A stretch of DNA of 64,000 bases from Perkinsus chesapeaki (GCA_013115145.1 JAAPAO010000049.1:39204-103203); one strand, 5' to 3'. Positions 44,669 to 57,025 are shown, counted from the stretch's first letter. Notes: generated by a model from the sequence alone, not told the origin. Translations and numbers: made by a program.

Positions 44669-46228
44669 CACATGGTGAATACACTGTACTTGGTTTTCCT
44701 TTTACCACGGATGTTTTGGGTTAAAGTTGAACCAACGGACGGTCCATCATCGATCGATTATTGGACACGGTTGCGAAGGGTCCGAAGTATGGTTCCGAAT
44801 CCTCCTGGATAACTCGGAAGCACCCCTATCCTATCTGCAGTAACATCTCCTCGAGCACGGTTTCGCGGACGCGCTCGAACTTTCTATACTATCAAGACGG
44901 AACTCTTGGGCGTCAGATAAGTTTTGATGCCCCACCTGACCCGAGGAGTTGCCTACTTATTGGAATGCCTAATCCTCGCCGAGTCCCAGACATCTTACTC
45001 ATACGGTGTTGCAGACTCATCGGGGCTGTCTCCGACAGGTATCAGCGTTCCTCCCCAGCTACTGGTTTAACCCCGAGCTTTTATCTCAGGCTTTAACAAC
45101 GCCATGTACAGTGGCTATAGCTACACCGGCACGCGTGTGCTCGAGACAAACTATTACTCCAAGGCATTTGAGGTCTTCAACTTCTCACAACAGGCGACAG
45201 TTGATCGAGATGGAGATGTCTGGATCGTTGATAAGAAGCTCCATGCAGTCCTTCGAGTGCCCAAGTCATCCCGGTGCGTTTGTACTCTGCGAGATGTATA
45301 AAGCAAACTAACAGGTACTTGGACTGGCCGTTGTATTACGAGCTAGTTGCCGGTCGTTGGGGCCGAGCTGGCTACCGCGATGGCAGCAATGGTGTCGCTT
45401 TGTTCAATGCACCACTAAGTCTGGCGGTATGGGAGAAGATAGACGAGTGGGTGTGAAGCTCTCCGGTGAAGGATGATAGGGATTGTCTCGTAGAACCGGC
45501 GTATCAAGAGGAAAATTCTTGCTGATAGCCGATACTGGAAACCATTGTGTGCGACGAGTTAGTATTACAGATCGCCGTACGGTAACGCTGGCTGGGAAGA
45601 GGTGAGCTGGCGATACTACGTACGAGCATGCAATCAGTGACTGTAGCGGGCATAGTGGTGGCCGCGATGGTGACGGCCTCATGGCCTTGCTGGATACCCC
45701 TACTTCTATTGGTGTTGAAGGAACTACAGGGAAAGTGATGGTCCTGGACGCTAGGGACAGGTTGCGACTAATCACGGTTCGAGAGACAGCCAACGACCTA
45801 TCAACAACAGTGAGGGCCCCCGACCCTATGAGGCACCCTGAGTCGGCATAGGTCACGACGATTGTTAAGGGAGCCTGCCGATCGATGGTTCAACACTTTA
45901 TCCTGTCTTCTATCGTCGTTCGAGAGGTCTGGTGCCATACGCAGTGGTTGGCCAGCTCGGTCCCTCAGGAGCGTGTGGAGATCTGGCAGTACCCCTATGT
46001 GAGCCTCGCCCTCAGACCACCGCAGCATGGCTGCCTCTTGTCAGGTCTGTGTTGGTCACATTGCCACTTGCGGCCCTCGAAACCACCCAGCCATATCTGA
46101 TAGGTCATCGGCTTGGCTTGAGAGTTTAGACAACTTCACTAAGAGCCAGAATCAAACCTCTGTCGACCCGGACCTGCAAACGGGGACCTTTGTGGTCGGC
46201 AGCAGCAGCAGCACCGGTGCCACATGAG
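44669..46228 (+). CDS. NHL-repeat (beta-propeller) protein
   Basis: The 5' end is uncertain; ATG 44669 or a nearby start. Clear NHL-type blades follow: NFSQQATVDRDGDVWIVDKK (about 45180-45240), AGRWGRAGYRDGSNGVALFNAP (about 45350-45415), a LIADTGNHCVRRV block (about 45518-45555) and DGDGLMALLDTPTSIGVEG (about 45670-45720). The 'G-x-G-x-x-D-G-x-x-x-x-A-x-F-x-x-P' pattern with a 'V-D-x-x-x-x-x-V-R' strand defines NHL propellers, which bind proteins or RNA. The chain probably ends at TGA 46226-46228. Frames change between blocks, so several short introns must lie between; I did not fix them all. Confidence 0.55.
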
Positions 46229-46308
46229 TTGCCTGCCAATGTGCGAGTATCTTTAGAACAATATGTGCTTGGTTATTCTGTAACGTCGAGAAGTAGTTCA
46301 TTATTGTT

Positions 46309-48144
46309 ATGCCGACCACTCTGCAGGACACATTCGCGGTCATATCGTCGGTCCTCCATCAGGGTTACTCAGTGCAGGTTGGTGATGTGACATCGGAGTT
46401 GCCTGGCATGAGCCTGCTGACGGCTCGGAAGTGTCTTTTTGCCTACGCTCAAAGGCATCCACGCGATGTGGAGGTAAGCTAAGGTTCGCACAGCACAGGA
46501 GATCTGCCGGCACCAGGTGGACTTCTGCATACTCGGCGTGGTTGAAGGAGGTCAAAGCGATATGGTTATCGTTCCAGGAAATGAGGAGCTCGAGAAAGTT
46601 TCCACTAAATTTGACAAAGTGAACCAAACTGCGCATTCGGATGGCATCTTATTCTAAGGTCCTCGCACGATATGTATATCGGCTGCGAGCTACCGGCAGT
46701 GGAGTGAAGTGCAGGTAGGGTGACGAGTAAGGAACAACTTCACGGGCTGGAATTCGCTCAGTCCACACGCTATGGCGCCAACAGTGCTGCATGCGGTGAC
46801 GAGCGATAGGTGTAGGAATATTATAACGGATGTTAAGAGCATTGCTCCGAAGGTGGGGGAGGGGAGGGACATTTGGAGCTTTATCGGATCAGGCCCATGA
46901 GATGCCCCTAAGCGCCACGCAGATAGAGATCACGAAGGCACAGGAGAAGGCTAACCCTTTGGCTGCGATGTTCGCCAAGGCTGCCCAGAAGAAGGCTGCC
47001 GCGAAGAAGTATCGCTGTCTTTGGGTTTGTGGTTATTGATGATTATGATGCTTTGTGGACAGGAAGGAGGATGATAAAACAGAGGTGAAAGCTGAGGCTG
47101 ACAAGAAGGCGAAGAGCCCTGTGAAGGAGGAAGGGGTTAATAAGACCAAGACTAAGACGCCTGTGAAAAGCAAGTCAAGCAAGGCAGGCTCGGCTAAGGC
47201 GAAGATGAAGCCGGTTAAGAAAGTGGGAACACCTCCGAAGGGCTCACAGGAATCGAGGTGAGGCAGAGGAACCTAACGACCACGGTATCGGCTGTGTTCA
47301 GCCCTGCTAGTGTGGATGATGACAGTGATGATGACGATGAGGATATTATGGTGATGCCCAAGAAGGGCCGCCGAGCTGGCACCGCGGTCAAGCGGCAAAG
47401 GGAAGAGACCACAACCGAGAAGGCTGAGAAGGCACCGACTGAAGCACAAAGTGGTAAGTTAGAATAGCTGAGAAGATCCTTTCATGGTCCTGTAGATCTA
47501 TTCAAGGATGAGGACACTACACAACAGGAGGCAATGAAGCCGGGTGACGGTAGGGGAGGGGCACCGCAGCTGGCCTACAATTTGCTACTTAATGCTGCAC
47601 GAGCGTCGGCTGCGCTGCCCTACGTTATTGATTACTGCATAAATATACAGACAGCCTCACATTCCGCTTGTACTGCCTAAATTAACGTATGGCTGCGTAA
47701 ACTACTTGTAATCGAGTAACTGCTTTCTGTTGTCAGAGAATTCCAGCGTAGGCCATAACGCTGTCGAGAGCAATGAAGTTAAGCGTCGAAAGTAAGCTTA
47801 TCTATCTACCCTATCCTAATAATATATTCAGGAAGACGACCGAGACTAAGTTCTCCCTCGGTGACGGTGGGTACATGGAAGTCGAGGACGTTGTTGGGTT
47901 CAAGGAGGACAGTCAGCCAGCAAAGAAGGCTGCTCCTCCTCCTCCAGCGGCGGCGGGCAAGTCAAAGCCTAAGCCAGTGAGTCGCTAGGCATCTATAGCT
48001 CAATCCAAGCGGATAGAGCGGACTAACTGTTGAAGTGTACTGCTATTGGCTGTGTCTCAGGTGTCTACCACTCGCAACAACACCAAACGTGGTGACCATA
48101 CCCATCAGACAAAGCTTACTAGTTTCTTTACAAAAAAGAGCTAG
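46309..48144 (+). CDS. DNA polymerase delta subunit 3 (POLD3/Pol32-like)
   Basis: About eight exons. ATG 46309 starts a small winged-helix-like domain: SLLTARKCLFAYAQRHPRD is the 'AK-x-x-L-x-x-Y' helix of the POLD3 N terminus, followed by QVDFCILGVV and YVYRL, matching the 'Y-x-I' strand. The middle is a long lysine-rich, acidic linker (46900-48000). The chain ends with QTKLTSFFTKK, a PCNA-interacting (PIP) box Q-x-x-L-x-x-F-F at the extreme C terminus, exactly as in POLD3. It should tether polymerase delta to PCNA in the nucleus. Overall similarity is low, as usual for this subunit, so identity rests on architecture plus the PIP box. Confidence 0.75.
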
Positions 48145-48313
48145 ACTCATTAACATTAATAACTATGCAAGCCCCGTCCGTTGTTAGTATTGTGTTTGCT
48201 ATAACACACATATCCCCACCACAACTTCCTGTCATGCTCGCCTGGGCGCGCGCTCTTTACATCCGCGCCGCGCACGCCGTAGGAAGTATCCCACCGAAGT
48301 TTAGACTCGGTAA

Positions 48314-48674
48314 TGAATGTATTGAACGCTCTCTCGCGTCGACGGTTCGGCCTTATCGGTCTTGTTGGCCAGACACGGTGAGTTTATGTAGTTTTTGTTG
48401 CTGTTGTCGGGTTAGTAATGTCAGCGCTCCCCGTCCGTGTTGCTCATGCTTGGGCTATTGTCTGGTTGGATATTTATCAGGTTAGTTCGTGAGCGTGGGG
48501 CGTATCTTACGGTTTCGTCCTCATCCCTAGACTCCCTGTGTGATAACTGAGAGCTTCACTGATGGCATTAAGGGCATGTTCCGTGAGATTGGCCGAGGCA
48601 AGCAGGAATATCCCTTCAATGCTCGTAAGCCACCCTTGACCCTCTACAGGATGAAGTCTCCCTTACTTCAGTGA
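48314..48674 (+). CDS. Small multi-exon protein, unidentified
   Basis: ATG 48314 begins a basic, hydrophobic leader (MNVLNALSRRRFGLIGLVGQ) like a mitochondrial presequence. A second part (about 48540-48674) encodes ITESFTDGIKGMFREIGRG and ends with TGA at 48674. A further open stretch to 48765 in another frame encodes a lysine-rich tail and may be an alternative last exon. I do not recognise the family. Splice sites here are ambiguous. Confidence 0.35.
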
Positions 48675-48871
48675 ACCCCGCTTCGGCCACGACCAACCGC
48701 TTGGGCCGCAAGAAGAAGTATTGCAACGACAAGGATTCTTTCCGTTTTGGGGCCACGTATTAGCCCTGAGTGCTGAGACAGTTTCGTGAAGAAGTATTGT
48801 AGGTTCTCCTAGCCGTTGGGATGTTGCGTTGCCGCCGTGGGGAACTCTGCCGGGTGTAGTTATTCGGTATT

Positions 48872-49995
48872 ATGTCGGCCTTCTTCGATCGCCTAGCGGA
48901 GCGATGCAGATCGATGAACTCTCTGCTGTGTGTGGGATTGGACCCTCATTTGCCGGAGCTGTCTGAGCCCACCGCGGAGGCAGCTTGCCGGTTCTGTGAG
49001 GAGCTCGTGGATGCCACCAAGGATGTTGCTGGTAGTGACCGACGGGAGAACCTTTTGATGAGCATCGTGCTCTGGCCTCAGTGGCCTTCAAGCCAAATGC
49101 TGCATTTTTCGAGCAGTTCGGGGCGGAAGGGTGGCAGCAGCTTAAGCGTGTGATAGAGCATATAAGGACTGTCACTGATGGCAAGGGGTTAGTGGTAGTG
49201 GTTGTTGGGGAAGGGTGTGATAGGAGGTGGTGATGCAGGTATTAGATGCTAAGAGGGGCGATATAGGGAGTACTGCCCAGGCCTATGCTAGGTCGGCTTA
49301 TGAAGTGTTGGGGGCTGATAGCATCACTGTGAATCCGTAAGGACACAGCTGGTTGTTGTTGTTGTTGGTGTGGTAGTGTGATTGTAAGGTACATGGGAAG
49401 GGATAGCATGGAGCCTTTCCTGGATGATGCTACTAGGGGAATATGGGCCTTGTGTAAGACTAGTAATAAAGGCAGTAATGATATACAGACATGCAAGCTG
49501 AGTAAGTATTGCTGAGGGTGGGTTTGTTAACACAGTTGTATGTCTCGGAATTCATACCTCCTCTCAGCTCCATCGTTCCTACGGAATGGTGAGTGCTAAC
49601 ATTGATGTGTTGTATAGGTGATGGCAGCCTCCTATATGAGCATGTTGCCAGAATGGCATTACAGTCAACGGACCGTGGCCCGGCCAGTGTTGGTCTTGTC
49701 GTTGGGGCAACAGATACAGAGGCGATGAGGAACCTGAGGCAGGCGTTGCCCAGTGGGGTATGGTTTTTGGCCCCTGGCATCGGGGCACAGGTGAGCCTTT
49801 GCCGTTGTTCTGGCCATGCAGGTAGTGGTATCGTATCAGGGTGGTGACCTTGAAGCTGCGGTGGCTGCAGGGTTGGACAGGCAAACAGGGGTGGGAATAC
49901 TGTTCCCTGTTAGTAGGGGTATATCTAAGGCAGTTGATCGTAGGGCAGCTGCTGTAGAGCTGAATAGGATGATTAACAATGCTAGGGAGAAGTAG
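48872..49995 (+). CDS. pyrF: Orotidine 5'-phosphate decarboxylase, bacterial type 2
   Basis: Six or so exons. The spliced product has [46 protein letters not shown] with the catalytic Lys/Asp set, [31 protein letters not shown] and [16 protein letters not shown]. This pattern is the 'type 2' OMP decarboxylase found in many bacteria, which releases CO2 from OMP to give UMP. It stands alone: no orotate phosphoribosyltransferase is fused, unlike animal UMP synthase. ATG 48872 precedes a well-formed start. An intron ends in GCAG just before VLDAKRG. Confidence 0.9.
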
Positions 49996-50092
49996 ATGTC
50001 ATGAGTTTTAAGAGTATTTTAGATTTATGGGGCTTTTCCAGGCAAAAAGAGTATATTTGTAGTGTTGAGTGAGGTTATAAGACTTTGCCAGG

Positions 50093-50873
50093 ATGGCCAT
50101 AAAGATAGTATTGGTGCCCGGGAACGGGGGAGGCGGGGATATTCGACCGGCTAACTTCTATGGATGGTTTGAAAGGCAGATGCTGGATAAAGGGTAGGCT
50201 GCAGCAGCAAGCAGCACCTATCGGTGCTCAGATACGATGTGAGGCTACCTGAGGGGGGCATGCCGGATCCTGTGAGAGCGAGGAAGTCGGTATGGCTGCC
50301 GTAATGGGGGGGGCAATCGTTGGGCTTTATAGCAGTAGATGTGGTAGATATATTCGAGACACGTTGAAGTGCGATGAGAATAGTGTTTTGGTGGGGCACT
50401 CTTCGGGAGCGGTAGCGGCACTAAGGCTGGCTGAGGGACAGAGGCTGAGGGTAGGGGTGACGAGGGGAGGGAAGGGTATCTGGTGATAGGGCATGGTGCT
50501 CATTGCTGTATATGATGACCCATTAGGAGATGACATGGAGGCAGCCAGTGGATACTTTGATGGCCCATTCGATTGGGGGGCTATAAGAGATAACTGTGGG
50601 TTCATAGTAAGGGAGGAGGGAAGGAGGCTTGTGGGGTGTAATAATGGTGTAGGTGCAGATCGACGGTACTGAGGACACTTTAGTGCCAATAGATGTCCAG
50701 AGGCGAGTGGCAGATAAGTTGAAGCCTAAGGTTGAGTAGGATAGGCTCGGCTTTGTTGAAGGCTGTTGAATGTCCGGCCGACTAGGTACATCGAGATTCC
50801 TGGGGAGGATCACTTTTTCATGCCACCCTTTCCGACTTTGGTCGAAGCTGTTGTGAAGCACTGCGAGGAATGA
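50093..50873 (+). CDS. RBBP9-like serine hydrolase
   Basis: About five exons. ATG 50093 gives the VLVPGNGGGGDIRPANFYGW start typical of the RBBP9/YdeN family. A nucleophile block VLVGHSSGAVAALRLAE follows (Ser in G-H-S-S-G), then a C-terminal Asp block (QIDGTEDTLVPI) and His block (GEDHFFMPPF). The Ser-Asp-His triad of an alpha/beta hydrolase is complete. Size (about 190 residues) fits. The substrate is unknown. It starts about 100 bases after OMP decarboxylase on the same strand. Confidence 0.85.
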
Positions 50874-50939
50874 GTTTCTAGTCCCTTTTGTCTCGTGTTT
50901 GTCACTTCCTTTTTATTCCGTGGCAGTTAATTTTTGGAC

Positions 50940-52914
50940 ATGCCAGCCCCACCATCCCCAGTGGCCTCTGACAGCGGTGAGTGTGGCTTAGCGGTGCCCT
51001 CCTCAGTGGAGGGGTATGAGTTGCCCTCACTCACTAAAGCCTCCTTTCGCTAAGAAAAACACTATCCAATGTTAAAAGGGAAGACACCAAAAAACTGCCG
51101 GAATTTCGCGAAATTTTTTCGGAAACTTTTCATGTCACATGGAGGCGACTACCCATCCATATTTCAACACTGACTGTTCTTGTTGTTAGGATGTCCCATA
51201 CCCCCAGCTCCAAAGGCTGATGGTGTGATGGAGGTGGATAGCAAGGTTAACAGGGTTCCGACGCCTATGCAACCACCACCACCGCGATCGTTGAAGAGAC
51301 CGAGACAGGAAGGGGGCCAACGGCAGCAGGGGGCGGCAGTTAAGGATGAGCTGGAGAACAGGTTGTACTTGAGCTGGCCTGAGCCCTGGATGCTGTGCTG
51401 GCAGATACGAGTTATGTGAGAAGCTAGGGGAGGGTACGTATGGTAAGGTATATAGGGGGATAGACAAGGTCACTAGGGAACCGGTGGCAGTGAAACGAAT
51501 GAAGTAGTAGAGGCAGGCGGGAGGGTGAGGAGGTATATTAGGATCAATCTGGAGGATGAAGGATGCCCGTCACTGGCGATAAGAGAGATTGCATTGCTCC
51601 GGAAGATACGGTCGGCTAATGTTGTCTCCTTGCTTCATGTAAGTGGCCTTGGAGGGGGGGGGCGGGTCAGAGTATGGTGTGGTAGATCCACGCGGACAGG
51701 AACAGCAGCTCACCGTGGGATTCACTGACGCTTGTATTTGAGTTGCTCACTTATGACTTGAGGCAGTTCATCAAGAGAAATTGTAGGAAGGAGCGGTATG
51801 AGGTTTGGTAGTTTTTGGCTGTGGCACCGCAGCTATACCATCGGCACCGTGCTTGAAGTACTTTATCTATCAAATACTTCGGGGTGTTAAGGCCTGTCAT
51901 GACCTGAGGATCATGCATAGGGACATCAAACCGCAGAACCTTCTTATTTCCCAGACGACAGGTGGGCAGGGATATCTGACCTACCGCTGCTGCTGGGAGC
52001 GCCAAATAGCAGGTCGGATTAAGCTGGCGGACTTTGGTTTGGCGAGGAGCTATATGCATCCAACTCATCGGTGTACTCATGAGATAGTTACATTATGGTA
52101 CAGGGCACCTGAAGTTATTATGGTAACTGGGTGGTGGTGGTGGGATATTGTGTAATAGGAGTCATCGTTGTTGTTGTAGGGGTCTCTGGACTACACCTAC
52201 AGTATAGATATCTGGTCTATTGGCTGTGTCATGGCTGAGCTCTTCACTGGAGGTAATAGGGGCGTTGCTCGAGGAGTAGTATATGGTGGGCTAGGCTGTG
52301 ATGTGAAGTAGGCGTGTTAGGACTAGCTAGGATAGATCCGAGCTTGAACCATCGGAATGAGGCTCCCCACAAATTACCAAAGTAGCTCACCTCGGTAGCC
52401 AGAAACAAGGAGCAGGTGTTGTTGCCAAGAGCAGCGACATCCATCTGCCAGTTGGGGGCTATGTAGCTCTTGCTCTTCATCATCTCCCCCGTACCAGAAA
52501 GGCGTTCCCAAAAGCTATGAGAGAACACTAGTACTCGTATTCTATTATTCCAGGTAGCCCACTGTTCCCTGCTGATTCCGAGGTGGAGACACTTTTCCAG
52601 ATCTTCCGGATGCGAGGGACACCCAATCCCGAGAGTTGGCCGGGGATAGTAAGATGGCGGGTAGGATGGCTTCTCAGAGAGCATCCTCAGGTGGAGTCAT
52701 GCCCAGACTACTGCTCATTGTGGCCTAAATGGAAGGATGATAAAGGCCTTCAAACGATGCAGCAAAGGAACTCTGAGGTGATAACACCACGGAAGTGTTC
52801 TCCTTGAAGGCGGCTGGAGCGCCGCTGACAGCTCCGGTGTTAATTTTGGATAACCTGGAAAATGGAAGTTGGGTTTTCCAGGACGGGAATCGTCTTCCCT
52901 ATCTATCGTGGTAG
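50940..52914 (+). CDS. Cyclin-dependent-kinase-like protein kinase with divergent C terminus
   Basis: About nine exons. After a Pro-rich N-terminal extension the kinase domain reads [20 protein letters not shown] (the ATP-site Lys), [16 protein letters not shown] (PSTAIRE-type cyclin helix), [49 protein letters not shown] and [15 protein letters not shown], then [11 protein letters not shown] and WPKWK. These are CDK hallmarks; it should bind a cyclin. The glycine loop, the activation-loop threonine and the catalytic Asp are present. After WPKWK the usual 'D-L-L-x-x-M-L-x-Y-D-P-x-x-R' and following helices are missing; the frame instead continues for about 50 unrelated residues to TAG 52912. 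It could be truncated, or a distal exon was missed. Confidence 0.8.
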
Positions 52915-53971
52915 CCGATAAGTGGTAACGCTAGATGCGCCTCGTGCCCCACCGACAACTGATGCACACTTTAAAGTATGTGACGTTCCTCGATGCCTTG
53001 ATTTCTTGTTCTGTCGTATCGTTGGACTCGCGGGATTAATTTCTGTATATCTTTATCGGTTCCATCTCGCGACGTTTCTCGCTTGCCCCATGAAACTCGG
53101 TACACGGTGACTGCGGCAGATACCAGACTGGCTCAATGAATTAGCATTATCTTGCCTTCGAGTGACGCCGGCAGCGAGGGCTACGGTGGGGGAGCTTATG
53201 GCACATGTGAGATGTAACAAAGATAGGAGGTGAATGGTTTTCCTTCTAGGCATGGTTCAAGGATATTGATGATGCCTGGGTTGGAGGGTAAGGCTGCTAT
53301 TAATTTGGGGCTCCATCTGGCCTCACGGAAATATGTTCCTCGAGTGTCAAAAATATTCCTACCTCCGAATAAAGGGTTATTAGAACCTTGTGAGCGTTTT
53401 CAAGTCCTTATTTGTCGCAAATAACTTGACATGAAAAACTCAAATTTCGTTATAATTATGAGGATATCATCATCGGGAATGCGCCTGCGAGATAATCCGG
53501 AATGAACGCTCTCTGGTGATGGCGTGCGGGTTGAAAAAGTGTTAGGGTTCGAATGGACCATTTATAGTTTTCAATAAATATGTTCCGAGAGCAAAAATAG
53601 ATATTGAATACACTCCTTTTGCGGACATCCCGTATACCTTTACTTTTCTGGCAGCCTGTCTGTTCTTTAGGGAGTTCTTTGTCTGTCCTGGGTTGTATTC
53701 TGACACGCAGCCCATCAAGGACGAGTCTGAGCCATCCTAGCCGCCTGAGTCCTTCCCCTATTACGGCCCTGTTCCGAGTCGACTATGTTACTCTAACCTG
53801 CTGCTGCTTCGGGTTGTTCTTGTTGACTATGTTACTTATGGTTCCTATTGGAGCCTGTTAATGCATGTTGTTAGTGAGGCACTGAGTGATCTACTCGGTT
53901 TCATCTCCCTTCATTGCTACTACCAATGTTGTGTTATCCATAGTGGCCAGAACTAAGTCCATCGCAGTAAC
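52915..53971. other. Intergenic stretch, no gene supported
   Basis: About 1.06 kb without a recognisable gene. A plus-strand frame at 53604-53861 is hydrophobic but lacks motifs. No repeats or RNA genes seen. The missing CDK C-lobe segment is not in this stretch as far as I can read. Confidence 0.5.
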
Positions 53972-55816
53972 ATGCTCATGTCACCTCTTCGACTGCTATT
54001 GGCCTCCTGTTTAGTCTTTCTAGCGGTGTCCGCAGAGGCGGCGCCATTCAGACGGATAGTAGCGATAGCGGATGTTCACGGCGATCGACGGAATCTGGTC
54101 CAAGCTCTGGAGTAGGTGGATGCCCATGGGCCTCGGTCACGGGTGGTGGCATTCAGGAACGCTCGAGTGTTGTCTCATAAGCGCTCGGCTGGTGGAGGGG
54201 AGGAGCTAGAATGGCACCCGGAGGCCTCGGACCCTGAGACCCCTGTTATGGTGGGCTCATTGCTTAGGGTGTTTTTAGACGGTCATTTTTAAGGTGGTGC
54301 AACTCGGGGATATGGTCGACCGTGGCCCGCTAGGTCTTCAGTGTTACCAGCTGATGCAGGACCTGTATGCAGCGGAGGGCGCCAATGAGATCGTTAGAGT
54401 CCTAGGTAGGAGGAGGGCAGGGTGCATGGGACAGCTTTTGTGACGCTGGGAAGTAGGTAACCATGAAATTCTCAATCTACTGGGAATGGCTGGGCGGTAT
54501 GTAACTGATGAGGACATTGCTGAGTATGGCGGAGAGGAGGCTCGGAAGCACAGCTGGTCACCGGGTGGGGATATTTGGACCATGATACGGGATCACTACG
54601 AGTTGGTCCACGTCTACGGCGGTAGGCTTCAGCATCGCCTTGCTGCTGCTGCTGCACTGACCATTCCTGCCTTGTAGGGTCCTTTACTTCCAAGTATAGC
54701 CGGGAGAAGGTGCCTGGGCTTCTGCCGCTGGATAGGGCTGATACGATGTAAGTTACATCATAGCCGTACTCAGCCGTATCATGTGGTACTATCGCTGCTT
54801 TGTTACACAATGCAACGAAGCAGCGAGTAGCTTTTTTGAATCTCCTGCCTGATTAGATTCGTCCACGGAGGGCTGCTGCCTGCCCTCACCGATAGATCCG
54901 TTGATGAGCTTAATAGACAAGCCACGAGAATGATAAACGATGGATCTATGAGGAATCCTTTATTTCTATCAGAGTCCAGCCCGGTTTGGTCCAGAGTAAG
55001 CCGGGGCCTGCTCTGTGCCTGATACGATGCTTCCTCGCAACCATTAATAGTCTGATGTAAAATGCGGTATGCATCTCATTGCTAGTAAACTTTATACGGT
55101 GCTTCCTCGCAATCCGCGTTGATAGTCCAGTGCGGTATATTGCTTTTTGCCGGTAAAATCTGCAATGTACCACTGGTAGTCTGCGCTATTCATACACAGC
55201 CTCGCATGAGTGTAGTGGCCGTAGCTGCCAACAGGCTTAGGAGATTCTTGGTCGCCTCCGCTCAGCTTGCCGTTAGCGCCTTTTCTTTGGATCTCTACTG
55301 TCACTTGTGTCAGTTGTATGCTCTAGGCAGCGATGCGGAAGCATGCCCGCCTCTCATCAAAGTCCTGAGGCATTATGGTGTAGCTCGTATGGTGGTCGGC
55401 CACACTCCTAGCGAAGACGGCAGGATGAAGGTCCGCTGCGGTGGGAGGGTTATCCTCGCCGATGTCGGTAAGCTCCCAGTTACCGAAGATTCTCAATCCT
55501 TTTCTGGTCAGCTTTGTCCCGATGGATGGCCCGCTACCCCCACCATGGCCACCCTGCAGCGTTGGAATTCACTCTCAAAAATGAGACTCATTTGGACCGC
55601 ATCGCAGGTAGGAGTACCCAGCATAAACCCTGCCTCATGTGTCTACTACCATCAGTCCATTACGGCCCGGAGAATGACACCGCTCCGGGCAAGCATCAGC
55701 TGCTATGGAGTGTGGAAGGCGGACTTATCCAGGTAGGGTGTGTTGCGCCCGGCAGCAGCAGTGAACTAGTCTTTTAGGATGAGTTCGCCGATAGTGAGGA
55801 TGATGAGGAGCTGTAA
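53972..55816 (+). CDS. Shewanella-like protein phosphatase (secreted)
   Basis: About eight exons. ATG 53972 gives a signal peptide (SPLRLLLASCLVFLAVSAEA). The metal-site blocks follow in order: AIADVHGDRRNL, GDMVDRGPLGLQ, VLGNHEILNLLG, LFVHGGLLPA and MVVGHTPSEDG, so both metals and the catalytic set are present. The D-x-H / G-D-x-x-D-R-G / G-N-H-E order with an HGG block is typical of the PPP-type SLP (SHLP) group known in plants, fungi and apicomplexans. The chain ends in an acidic tail (DEFADSEDDEEL) after a last intron. A lumenal or secreted location is inferred from the signal peptide. Exons between 54121 and 54300 are uncertain. Confidence 0.82.
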
Positions 55817-55921
55817 AGCAAATTCACTACAACTGTGTTTAGCGCTTTGTGCCTCTTTATGCAGCCTTATAGTGTTGTGTTGCAATAAGTAATATTAGCT
55901 TGTCTGGTAGGGTTGTAATTA

Positions 55922-57025
55922 ATGGCCTCCAGTATTCAATCTTGGCGGGGCTTGCTGTATGGGGGGAGCCGTGGTTGTCGCGTAGCCGTCGCTGTTATGC
56001 TGGGCCTGGGCTTGTTCTTACTGCTCACGTCGACCTCTTGGATGTACAATCCCCTGGACGTCAAGGGCGTCTATAAGGAGCGGTTGTACGATGACTACAT
56101 GGAAGCCTCTCAAGAGTACTTTACCTCCAAGCCCACTATGGTTGTGATGACAGTAGAGCGGAAGCAGCCTTATATTCAAGCCTTCCTTTGGTCATTTCTG
56201 GCCTTCAATCCGGAGCCTCGACCGCATCTCTTTATTATTAATCGTCAGGACCCTAATGTACCTCCAAGTGCCTATAATATGGATGGTGTAACAGTGCGAA
56301 ACGCCACCCCTATGAGCTCCACGGGATACTCGCAATGGAAACGAGCACTGTATTATGACCACATTGACGCACTTGACATATGTTTGGAGGAGGATAAGCC
56401 CTGGTGTTTGGTCTTCGAGGGGGACACCATTCTCACTGACGGCTTTGTTGAGAAGTTTATGCGGTACGTTTCCCAGGAGAAGGAAGGTGTCTCAATGGTG
56501 AAGCTGTTTGTAACCGATCACTGGTCGGGATGGAGTGCCTCGGACACCCCGCTGTTCATTTTGCTAGTAGTTGTCGTTGCTTTAGCTGTGTCACTTTACC
56601 TCCGGAAAGCAGCACCATTGTTAAGTCGTCGGCAGCGTTACATTTGGGGTATAGCGGCCGGCCTTGTATTTATTTTTCTAGTACTTGTGATTTCCAAGCA
56701 GACCTTGGATAGGGTGGTTCACACCCGACCAGGGGTGAGGCTCTTGCCCACAACTGTTGACGCAAGCTCAGTCGCTACAGCGTATCCTCGAGAGTCGGTT
56801 CAGCCTTTAAGGGACCATCTCAAGGAGTATGTTGAGCGGGAGAGCGATCCTTTGGGTATCGACCTGGAGCAGTATCGTTGGGCTCAGAGTCATGGTCGTG
56901 TGCTGAGGACTTATCCCTCCCTAGTCCAACATATAGGGGTCTATTCGAGCTCGAAGGCGAAGAATCAGGGTAACTTCCGTGCAGTGTTGCAAGACTCTGC
57001 CTTCATTGGCCCGATGTATCCATAA
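55922..57025 (+). CDS. PGAP4-like GPI-glycan glycosyltransferase
   Basis: A single-exon frame of 367 residues. An N-terminal membrane segment (about 20-41) is followed by a GT-A-like domain with MVVMTVERKQPYIQAFLWSF, a WCLVFEGDTILTDG block in the position of the metal-binding 'E-D-D' motif, then two tandem membrane segments (about 203-222 and 240-260), and a C-terminal block ending at LVQHIGVYSSS. Membrane segments inserted within a glycosyltransferase domain are distinctive of PGAP4 (TMEM246), which adds GalNAc to the GPI glycan in the Golgi. The acidic motif is EGD rather than EDD. Intronless, unlike its neighbours. Confidence 0.7.
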   Translation: MASSIQSWRGLLYGGSRGCRVAVAVMLGLGLFLLLTSTSWMYNPLDVKGVYKERLYDDYMEASQEYFTSKPTMVVMTVERKQPYIQAFLWSFLAFNPEPRPHLFIINRQDPNVPPSAYNMDGVTVRNATPMSSTGYSQWKRALYYDHIDALDICLEEDKPWCLVFEGDTILTDGFVEKFMRYVSQEKEGVSMVKLFVTDHWSGWSASDTPLFILLVVVVALAVSLYLRKAAPLLSRRQRYIWGIAAGLVFIFLVLVISKQTLDRVVHTRPGVRLLPTTVDASSVATAYPRESVQPLRDHLKEYVERESDPLGIDLEQYRWAQSHGRVLRTYPSLVQHIGVYSSSKAKNQGNFRAVLQDSAFIGPMYP

